A stretch of DNA of 64,000 nt, from positions 806,001 through 870,000 of the forward strand of contig NZ_CP126269.1 of the NCBI RefSeq assembly GCF_003234445.2, given 5' to 3'. Shown piece after piece: positions 57,167 to 64,000 of this stretch. The stretch's first letter is position 1. Every line of letters begins with the position of its first letter. The notes beneath the pieces are model-generated. The model made no database searches, was not told the origin of the DNA, and saw only the letters and a list, made by a program, of their open reading frames with translations. Made by a program: the position numbers and the translations under genes. This DNA is from Curtobacterium sp. MCLR17_036. GTDB lineage: Bacteria; Actinomycetota; Actinomycetes; Actinomycetales; Microbacteriaceae.

Positions 57167-58411
57167 ATGGCGACCTCCGTGACGGCTCCTCGTGGCATGC
57201 GTGACTTCCTCCCGGCCGACAAGGCGCGGCGTGAGCACGTGCTCGGCGTGGTGCGCGACGTCTACGCGCGGCACGGCTTCGACGAGATCGAGACGCCGGT
57301 GGTAGAGGACGCCGACCGCCTGCACTCCGGGCTCGGCGGCGACAACGAGAAGCTCGCGTTCGCGGTGATGAAGCGCGGCCTCGGTGTCGAGGACCTCCGT
57401 GCCGCCGAGGCGCCCCTCGACCTCGCCGACCTGGGCCTGCGCTTCGACCTCACCGTGCCGCTCGCGCGGTTCTACGCGTCGCACCGGGCCGAGCTGCCGA
57501 GCGTGTTCCGCTCGGTCCAGATCGCCCCTGTGTGGCGCGCCGAGCGGCCGCAGAAGGGTCGCTACCGCCAGTTCGTGCAGTGCGACATCGACGTCCTCGG
57601 CGAGCCCGGGCAGCTCGCCGAGATCGAGCTCATCGGCGCGACGACGGCCGCCCTCGACGCACTCGGCGTCACCGGGACGACGATCCGGATCAACGACCGA
57701 CGCATCCTGCTCTCGCTGCTCGCCTCGTGGGGCATCACCGAGCCGCAGGCCGCCGACCGCGCCCTCATCACGATCGACAAGCTCGACAAGATCGGTCCCG
57801 ACGGCGTCGCTGCGGAACTCCGCGGCACCGTGGGGCAGGAACTGCCGGGGCTCGAGGACACCATCCGCGCACTCGAAGCCGCCGACTGGTCCTCGGTCGA
57901 GGGCGCGACGTGGCTCGACGCCGACGCGTACGCCGACCTGCTGCGCCTGCGCACCGCACTGCCCGGCGTCGACCTGCGGTTCGACCCGACGCTCGTGCGT
58001 GGCATGGGCTACTACACGGGGACCATCTTCGAGGTGGCGCACCCCGACTTCGGCTACAGCCTGGGCGGTGGCGGTCGGTACGACGGCATGATCGGCCGGT
58101 TCCTCGGCCAGGACGTCCCGGCGGTCGGTTTCTCGCTCGGCTTCGAGCGGCTCGTCGACCTCGTCACCCTGCCCGAGTCGGCGGAGTCCGACGCGGTCGT
58201 GCTCGTCCACGACAAGGACGTCGACCCGGTCCGGCTCGCCGCGCTGAAGACCGAGGCCCTCGCCTCCCACCGACGCGTGCGGCTCGAACGGCGCACCAAG
58301 AACATGAAGAACCTGCTCGCCGGGCTCTCCGCGCAGGGGTTCTCGGCGTTCGCGACGATCGGTGCCGACACCGACTCGCTGCAGGGCGTCGAGTTCCGCC
58401 CGCTCGACTGA
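57167..58411 (+). CDS. hisS: Histidyl-tRNA synthetase
   Basis: Class II aminoacyl-tRNA synthetase charging tRNA-His, 414 residues. APRGMRDFLPADKARREHV is the usual N-terminus; motif 2 is QIAPVWRAERPQKGRYRQFVQCDIDVLGEPG; the histidine-specific signature is LRFDPTLVRGMGYYTGTIFEV and the glycine-rich GGGGRYDGMIGRFLG; motif 3 is PAVGFSLGFERL. A C-terminal anticodon domain follows from about residue 330. ATG 57167 fits the family start; the open frame upstream is repeat-derived. CAGAAT with six-base spacing suggests leaderless transcription. HisS is not usually between mazG and eno, so its position is unusual. Confidence 0.97.
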   Translation: MATSVTAPRGMRDFLPADKARREHVLGVVRDVYARHGFDEIETPVVEDADRLHSGLGGDNEKLAFAVMKRGLGVEDLRAAEAPLDLADLGLRFDLTVPLARFYASHRAELPSVFRSVQIAPVWRAERPQKGRYRQFVQCDIDVLGEPGQLAEIELIGATTAALDALGVTGTTIRINDRRILLSLLASWGITEPQAADRALITIDKLDKIGPDGVAAELRGTVGQELPGLEDTIRALEAADWSSVEGATWLDADAYADLLRLRTALPGVDLRFDPTLVRGMGYYTGTIFEVAHPDFGYSLGGGGRYDGMIGRFLGQDVPAVGFSLGFERLVDLVTLPESAESDAVVLVHDKDVDPVRLAALKTEALASHRRVRLERRTKNMKNLLAGLSAQGFSAFATIGADTDSLQGVEFRPLD

Positions 58412-59791
<1,380 letters not shown>

Positions 59792-59808
59792 GCAGCGCCT
59801 TCCACGAG

Positions 59809-59836
59809 ACGCCGTCCTCCTCCGGGAGGGCGGCGT
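59809..59836 (+). terminator. Terminator of eno
   Basis: ACGCCGTCCTCC (59809-59820) pairs with 59825-59836 over 12 positions with one G-U pair, loop TCCG, followed by TTCGTCGTCT. Confidence 0.85.
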
Positions 59837-59879
59837 TTCGTCGTCTCGGCAGTCCCGCCCGCGAAGGCCCCGCGGTCCT

Positions 59880-60103
59880 GGTCGCACGACCCGCCGTGCG
59901 TCGGACGTCGAGGTCGCACGAACGGCCGCTTCGACCGGGCGGAAGCGACCGATACTGCGACCTCGGCCGCCCGCGGCGGTCCCGCCGTCCCGGTCGCACG
60001 ACCTGCCGTGCGTCGGACGTCGAGGTCGTACGAACGGCCGCTTCGACCGGGCGGAAGCGACCGGTACTGCGCCCTCGGCCGCCCTCGGCCGCCCGCGGCG
60101 ACC
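59880..60103 (+). repeat. Tandem pair of family B repeats, copies 2 and 3
   Basis: Two 112-base units start GGTCGCACGACC at 59880 and 59992; about the first 94 bases differ at only four positions. In the first unit CGAGGTCGCA (59909-59918) pairs with TGCGACCTCG (59956-59965), enclosing CGCTTC (59927-59932) and GAAGCG (59942-59947). The second unit has a decayed outer stem. They fill much of the gap 59792-60259 (468 bases); 60104-60259 shows nothing but the divIC -10 box TATCGT at 60248. Confidence 0.9.
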
Positions 60104-60259
60104 TCGGCGCAGCGCGCCGACCTGGCCGACCCGGCCACGGGGCGGGCGGGGGTCACGTACCGGGGGCGAGCCGTGCCTCCCGGGTCAGCGACGCTGAGAG
60201 GGCACCGAACGGCCGCGTGCCGACCACGCGCCGACCCGCCGGCGGGTTATCGTCGGACG

Positions 60260-60805
60260 GTGCCCAGCCAGAAACCCCGTGTGCGCCGCGTCCCCGTGGC
60301 GATGCCCGACGGCGGCACCACCGAGCAGCCGTGGTACCGCTCGATCCACTTCTCCGGCTTCAGCCTGCTGATGCTGGCGATCATCGTGCTGTTCGTCGTC
60401 GTGCTCGCGCCCTCCCTGCGCACGCTGATCCAGCAGCAGGAGCAGATCGCCCAGCAGCAGCACGACGTGGCGGCCCAGAAGGCCGACGTCGCACAGAAGA
60501 AGAAGGACGTCGCGCGCTGGGACGACCCTGCGTACATCGAGGCCCAGGCCCGCGACCGGTTGCTCTACGTCTACCCCGGCGAGGAGAGCTACCTCGTCAT
60601 GGGCGCCGAGGGCCGCAGCTCGTCCCGCAGCGCGGCGACGACACCGACGACCGACTCCGGGACGCCGGTGAGCGCGAAGGTCCAGACGCCGAAGGTGGAC
60701 TGGGTGCAGGCCATGCTGTCCTCCGTGCTGCAGTCCGGGCTGAGCGACGAGACCGCGGCGGACCTCGTCGCGCCGGACGTGTCCGGCACCGGCGAGAGCA
60801 AGTAG
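60260..60805 (+). CDS. divIC: Septum formation initiator, DivIC/FtsB family
   Basis: A 181-residue bitopic division protein. A short cytoplasmic N-terminus, one membrane helix (about 34-53, SLLMLAIIVLFVVVLAPSL), an extracytoplasmic coiled coil rich in Gln and Lys (RTLIQQQEQIAQQQHDVAAQ onward, to about 86), then WDDPAYIEAQARDRLLYVYPGE, the conserved FtsB/DivIC motif. The tail after residue 118 is Ser/Thr-rich. It stabilises the FtsQ-FtsL-type complex at the septum. GTG 60260 has TATCGT exactly six bases upstream; the longer frame would read through repeat DNA. The eno-divIC-DUF501 order is conserved in actinobacteria. Confidence 0.9.
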   Translation: MPSQKPRVRRVPVAMPDGGTTEQPWYRSIHFSGFSLLMLAIIVLFVVVLAPSLRTLIQQQEQIAQQQHDVAAQKADVAQKKKDVARWDDPAYIEAQARDRLLYVYPGEESYLVMGAEGRSSSRSAATTPTTDSGTPVSAKVQTPKVDWVQAMLSSVLQSGLSDETAADLVAPDVSGTGESK

Positions 60806-60859
60806 CCGTCCGACGGGACGGTGCGCGCGGCTGCGCGACTCCGGTAGGCTCACGTTCCC

Positions 60860-61408
60860 GTGACGACCCCTCCCTTCGACCCGCCCTCCGACCGCGACGT
60901 CCGGGTCGTGTCGGCGCAGCTCGGCCGACCGGCGCGTGACGTCATCGGGATCGCGGCGCGGTGCGTCTGCGGCAACCCGACCGTCGTCTCGACGAAGCCC
61001 CGGCTGTCGAACGGCACGCCGTTCCCGACGTTCTACTACCTCTGCCACCCGGCGGCGACCGCCGCGGTGAGCACCCTCGAGGCCAACCAGGTGATGCCCG
61101 AGCTGGCAGCCCTGCTCGAGGACCCCGACGTCGCTGCGCAGTACCGCGCAGCACACGAGTCCTACCTGGCCGATCGTGAGTCGATCGAGCACGTCGACGA
61201 GATCGTCGGCATCAGCGCCGGTGGCATGCCCACCCGCGTGAAGTGCCTGCACGCCCTCGTCGGTCACGCCCTCGCCGCCGGTCCCGGCGTCAACCCCATC
61301 GGCGACCTCGCGCTCGAGCGCGCGGACTGGTCGCCCGCCCGGTGTGAGTGCCGGGCGTATGATGACGGTGCAGACGCTGGAGTCGGGGCGGGTGGCGGCG
61401 AAGTCTGA
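60860..61408 (+). CDS. DUF501 family protein
   Basis: A 182-residue soluble protein of the actinobacterial DUF501 family. Its hallmarks are VSAQLGRPARDVIGIAARCVCGNPTVVSTKPRLSNGTPFPTFYYLCHPA, with two conserved Cys near residues 35-37 and one in LCHP, and GMPTRVKCLHALVGHALAAGPGVNP with a further Cys and His, followed by CEC near the end. The Cys/His set suggests a metal site. The biochemical role is unknown, yet the gene almost always follows divIC. GTG 60860 has TAGGCT nine bases upstream. Confidence 0.93.
   Translation: MTTPPFDPPSDRDVRVVSAQLGRPARDVIGIAARCVCGNPTVVSTKPRLSNGTPFPTFYYLCHPAATAAVSTLEANQVMPELAALLEDPDVAAQYRAAHESYLADRESIEHVDEIVGISAGGMPTRVKCLHALVGHALAAGPGVNPIGDLALERADWSPARCECRAYDDGADAGVGAGGGEV
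61358..61363 (+). promoter_or_regulatory. -10 element of ndh, inside the end of the DUF501 gene
   Basis: TATGAT at 61358-61363, 83 bases before the ndh start, within the last codons of the preceding gene. The -35 is not clear. A separate promoter is plausible because of this near-consensus -10. Confidence 0.5.
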
Positions 61409-61446
61409 CTCGACTCCCGCACACCCACCCAAGGAGAACATTCCCC

Positions 61447-62916
61447 GTGCCCAAGATCCTCGTCGTCGGCGGCGGTTACGCCGGCTTCTACACCGCATGG
61501 AAGCTCGAGAAGCACCTTCGCCAGGGCGAAGCCGAGGTCGTGATGGTGGACCCGCTGCCGTACATGACGTACCAGCCGTTCCTGCCCGAGGTCGCCGCCG
61601 GTTCCATCGAGCCCCGTCACGCCGTGGTCTCGCACCGCCGCCACCTCAAGAACACGCGCGTCGTCACCGCGAAGGTCACCGGGGTCGACCACGCGACGAA
61701 GACGGCGACCATCACGCCGACCGAGGGCGCTGCGTGGGAAGAGTCCTACGACCAGATCGTCATGACGGCCGGCGCCGTGTCGCGCACGTTCCCGATCCCG
61801 GGCGTCGCGGACGAGGCCATCGGCCTCAAGACCATCGAGGAAGCCGCGGCGATCCGCGACAAGATCCTCACCAACTTCCACAAGGCCGCGAACCTGCCGG
61901 CCGGCCCCGAGCGGGAGCGCCTGCTGACAGTCGTCGTCGTGGGTGGCGGCTTCGCCGGCATCGAGGTCTTCGCCGAGCTCCGCTCGTTCGCCTCGGACCT
62001 GCTGAAGAGCTACCCCGAGCTGTCCTTCGACGAGACGCACTTCCACCTGGTCGAGGCCATGGGGCGCATCATGCCCGAGGTCTCCCTCGAGACGTCGCAC
62101 TGGGTGCTCGAGAACCTCGCGTCGCGCGGTGCCGTCGTGCACCTCGACACGCAGCTCGCCTCGGCCGAGGGCGGCGTCTGCCAGCTCAAGGCCAAGGACG
62201 ACTCGATCGAGACCATCGAGTCCGACCTCATCATCTGGACCGCCGGTGTCATGGCGAACCCGATGGTCAAGGGCACCGACTTCCCGCTCGAGCAGCGCGG
62301 CCGCATCCGCGTGCAGCCCGACCTCCGGGTCGTCGACGACAACGGCGTGATCGCCGACGCGTGGGCCTGCGGTGACGTCGCGGCCGTACCGGACCTGACC
62401 GGTGGCGGTGTCGGCGGCTTCTGCGTGCCGAACGCCCAGCACGCGGTCCGCCAGGCGAAGCAGCTCGCGAAGAACCTCGTCGCGACCATCCGCGGCGAGG
62501 CGACGACCGACTACAAGCACGAGAACCTCGGCGCCGTCGCGGGCCTCGGACTCGGCACCGGTGTGTTCCAGTCCGGCAAGTTCGCGATGAAGGGCTTCCT
62601 GGCCTGGGGTGCCCACCGCGGCTACCACGGCCTGGCCATGCCGTCGTGGGAGCGCAAGTGGCGCGTCATCGGCGACTGGGTGGGTGGCTTCTTCCTCGGC
62701 CGCGACACCGTGTCGCTCGACGACCGCGAGACCCCGCGTGCCGCGTTCGAGACGTTCGCGTCGCGACCGAAGCCCGCTGCGGACGCCGCTGCGCCGGCCG
62801 CCGCTGCTCCGGCCGCTCCGGAGGGCCAGCCCGCCGGTGCCGCCGGTCCCGCGTACGGCGAGCCCGCGAAGGACGTCTCCAACGAGGCCGAGCCCGTGAA
62901 GGCCGACGTCAAGTAG
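61447..62916 (+). CDS. ndh: Type II NADH dehydrogenase
   Basis: Membrane-associated flavoprotein that passes electrons from NADH to quinone without pumping protons. A 489-residue protein: ILVVGGGYAGFYTAWKLE is the FAD site, VVVVGGGFAGIEVFAEL (about 157-173) the NADH site, AWACGDVAAVPDLTGGGVGGFCVPNAQHAVRQAKQLAKN the conserved flavin/quinone segment, and the region from about 380 to 425 (FLAWGAHRGYHGLAMPSWERK) the membrane-anchoring amphipathic part. The last 60 residues are an Ala/Pro-rich tail. GTG 61447 has AAGGAG upstream. Terminator follows. Confidence 0.95.
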   Translation: MPKILVVGGGYAGFYTAWKLEKHLRQGEAEVVMVDPLPYMTYQPFLPEVAAGSIEPRHAVVSHRRHLKNTRVVTAKVTGVDHATKTATITPTEGAAWEESYDQIVMTAGAVSRTFPIPGVADEAIGLKTIEEAAAIRDKILTNFHKAANLPAGPERERLLTVVVVGGGFAGIEVFAELRSFASDLLKSYPELSFDETHFHLVEAMGRIMPEVSLETSHWVLENLASRGAVVHLDTQLASAEGGVCQLKAKDDSIETIESDLIIWTAGVMANPMVKGTDFPLEQRGRIRVQPDLRVVDDNGVIADAWACGDVAAVPDLTGGGVGGFCVPNAQHAVRQAKQLAKNLVATIRGEATTDYKHENLGAVAGLGLGTGVFQSGKFAMKGFLAWGAHRGYHGLAMPSWERKWRVIGDWVGGFFLGRDTVSLDDRETPRAAFETFASRPKPAADAAAPAAAAPAAPEGQPAGAAGPAYGEPAKDVSNEAEPVKADVK

Positions 62917-62932
62917 CAGCACGCCCCCGCTC

Positions 62933-62969
62933 CGAGAGGCGGTCGTCCCTCTGGGACGGCCGCCTCTCG
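62933..62969 (+). terminator. Terminator of ndh
   Basis: CGAGAGGCGGTCGTCC (62933-62948) pairs with 62954-62969 over 16 positions with one G-U pair, loop CTCTG, followed by TCGTCTC. Confidence 0.88.
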
Positions 62970-62994
62970 TCGTCTCGGTAGGCTGGTCCGGCCC

Positions 62995-63068
62995 GCCCCC
63001 GTGGCCCAATCGGTAGAGGCATGCGACTTAAAATCGTCGAGTTGTGGGTTCGAGTCCCACCGGGGGTA
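62995..63068 (+). tRNA. tRNA with UAA anticodon (tRNA-Leu-like) and short variable loop
   Basis: Acceptor stem GCCCCCG (62995-63001) pairs with CGGGGGT (63061-63067; first pair G-U), discriminator A. The D arm is of the leucine type with a three-base GCC/GGC stem and AATCGGTAGA in the loop. The anticodon loop is CTTAAAA, anticodon UAA. T arm GTGGG-TTCGAGT-CCCAC is perfect. The variable region is only five bases (GAGTT), whereas bacterial leucine tRNAs have a long variable arm; total 74 bases. The anticodon stem has a U-C mismatch and a G-U pair, and an alternative CGAC/GTCG pairing gives an eight-base loop. CCA is not encoded. Leucine identity is thus uncertain. TAGGCT at 62979-62984 may be its -10. 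Confidence 0.8.
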
Positions 63069-63137
63069 CGACCGGTTGGTCGCAGAGCGCGTACGACGCC
63101 GTGACCGACGTCACGCCGTGCAGGGAGGGGCATCGCC

Positions 63138-63617
63138 GTGGAGGGTTGGCAGAAGTTCGTCTACTGGGCACAGTGGGTACCCGTCGTCGCGATCCCGATC
63201 TGGTGGGTGCGGGCCCCCGGTGCCGGCGACCCGGGGTGGAACGCCCTCGGCATGATGCTGTTCGGGAGCCTGGCTGCCGTCGCGGTGGCGATCACCGCGC
63301 TGATCTCGGCCCGGAACCGGGTGAACCGGCAGGCGCTCGCGGTGTCCCGCGCGTCGGCGTGGGCGGTCCCGCTCCTGTGGGTCGTCGCGTGGCTGCCGCC
63401 GGTGTTCCTCGACGGCAGCGGCGACGTGTGGTCCTCCGCGTCCTACGCCACGAAGTGGTGGGGCCTCCCCGGGTGGGCCGGCAGCGGGCCGCTCTTCGTC
63501 ACCAGCCTGCTCGTCTTCGCCGCAGCCTGGGTCGCGGCACTGGTGGCATCCGGCAAGGACACCGACGTGCGCGCGGTGTCCGACGGTGATGACGACGAGA
63601 GCCCCCGGTACCGCTAG
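63138..63617 (+). CDS. Membrane protein of unknown function
   Basis: A 159-residue protein with four hydrophobic segments (about 10-25, 35-57, 73-93, 117-137) and an acidic C-terminus (DGDDDESPRYR). It is rich in Trp. GTG 63138 has GGGAGGGG upstream. I recognise no family. It lies 70 bases after the tRNA and 39 bases before a ThrE-like gene. Function unknown. Confidence 0.75.
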   Translation: MEGWQKFVYWAQWVPVVAIPIWWVRAPGAGDPGWNALGMMLFGSLAAVAVAITALISARNRVNRQALAVSRASAWAVPLLWVVAWLPPVFLDGSGDVWSSASYATKWWGLPGWAGSGPLFVTSLLVFAAAWVAALVASGKDTDVRAVSDGDDDESPRYR

Positions 63618-63656
63618 CCTCGCTCGTGCCGTCGCGCGCGCCAGTACGATGCTCGG

Positions 63657-64000
63657 GTGGTCGGACTCGGAAGCGCGCTCGCGAACCTGCGGAACGCCCT
63701 CCGCGGGCCCGAGGCGCACGTCGAGGTCGTCGACGGCGAGACCGTCCCCGTCGGGATGCTGCTCGGCACGCTCGGCGCCCTGCTCCTCGATGCCGGCAGT
63801 TCCGTCACCGACGTCCGCTCGGCCCTCGAGAAGGCCCGCGATGCAGCGGGGGTCGGACCGACGCTGGCCGTCGGGGTGCTCCCGGCGCTCGTCATGGTCA
63901 GCGAGACCGCGACGGGCGCCGCCACGATCGTCAACGCCGAGGGTGTCGAACTCTCGAGCCGGCAGGCGGCCCGCGCGAACCGGCTCGTCCTCGGACTGGA
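63657..64000 (+). CDS. Threonine/serine exporter ThrE-like protein, 3'-truncated
   Basis: The open frame runs from GTG 63657 to the window end (114 codons) without a stop. The segment VGMLLGTLGALLLDAGSSVTDVRSALEKARDAAGV resembles the N-terminal soluble domain of the ThrE family (LGxxLLxxGAxTxRVExAL pattern), which exports threonine and serine; the following LAVGVLPALVMVSE fits its next strand. The membrane part would lie beyond the window. TACGAT at 63645-63650 is exactly six bases before the GTG, supporting this start and leaderless transcription. Family assignment is moderate because only the first quarter is visible. Confidence 0.6.
   Translation, partial: MVGLGSALANLRNALRGPEAHVEVVDGETVPVGMLLGTLGALLLDAGSSVTDVRSALEKARDAAGVGPTLAVGVLPALVMVSETATGAATIVNAEGVELSSRQAARANRLVLGL

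Noticed and set aside
55777..57222. Long reverse frame over mazG and the 56.6 kb repeats
   Set aside because: Repeats of a few tri- and tetrapeptides made by the minisatellite plus an antisense part of mazG; no start signal and no family.

Overview
This is very GC-rich DNA with dense, short-spaced genes, many GTG and TTG starts, and the actinobacterial order glmU-prs ... rplY-pth ... mfd-mazG ... eno-divIC-DUF501. All of this points to an actinobacterium. The gene content fits Microbacteriaceae, most likely Curtobacterium or a close relative; the genus is inferred from general resemblance, not from a search. I see no rRNA, insertion sequence, prophage or CRISPR array.

Layout. 1-4.4 kb: a truncated alanine racemase and a D-Ala-D-Ala ligase, a lipoprotein of the GH18 type, a membrane protein coupled to a small winged-helix regulator, and a GNAT acetyltransferase. 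4.4-7.5 kb: a SipW-type signal peptidase between two likely substrates (a TasA/camelysin-like subunit and a LamG-domain protein), with a divergent MarR regulator. 7.6-9.6 kb: a HAD hydrolase, a small unknown protein and a CE7 esterase. 9.7-19.2 kb: xylB-xylA face, across an overlapping divergent promoter, a six-gene set (two Gfo/Idh/MocA dehydrogenases, ThuA, a sugar isomerase/epimerase, a ROK regulator, a polyol dehydrogenase).

19.3-24.2 kb: an MFS transporter, then glmU, prs and a PrmC-like methyltransferase. 24.4-47.1 kb: accessory genes standing between prs and rplY, which are close neighbours in many actinobacteria. They comprise a molybdopterin oxidoreductase, gnd and gntK, a two-component system, and a complete D-glucuronate route: uxaC, LacI, ABC importer, fructuronate reductase, ManD-type mannonate dehydratase, plus a Gfo dehydrogenase and two isomerase/epimerases. 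A polyol-permease-like MFS gene with a long structured leader follows. 47.2-64 kb: conserved housekeeping genes (rplY, pth, mfd, mazG, hisS, eno, divIC, DUF501, ndh), mixed with a putatively sortase-anchored propeller protein, nhaA, an unusual tRNA with UAA anticodon and the start of a ThrE-like exporter.

How it works together: xylan and pectin sugars look like the theme. A CE7 esterase, the xylose pathway, glucuronate catabolism, gluconate entry and the pentose phosphate enzyme Gnd, with ROK, LacI and possibly other repressors, suggest a plant-associated heterotroph. The SipW fibre locus and the wall-anchored protein suggest surface attachment.

Non-coding structure is rich. Two families of dispersed intergenic repeats occur (A: 20.7 and 45.3 kb; B: 24.3, 59.9 and 60.0 kb). 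There is one palindromic insertion inside xylB, four near-identical GACGGGAGGC hairpins, several unrelated minisatellites, and about fifteen genes whose start codon lies exactly six bases after a -10-like hexamer, as expected for leaderless mRNAs.
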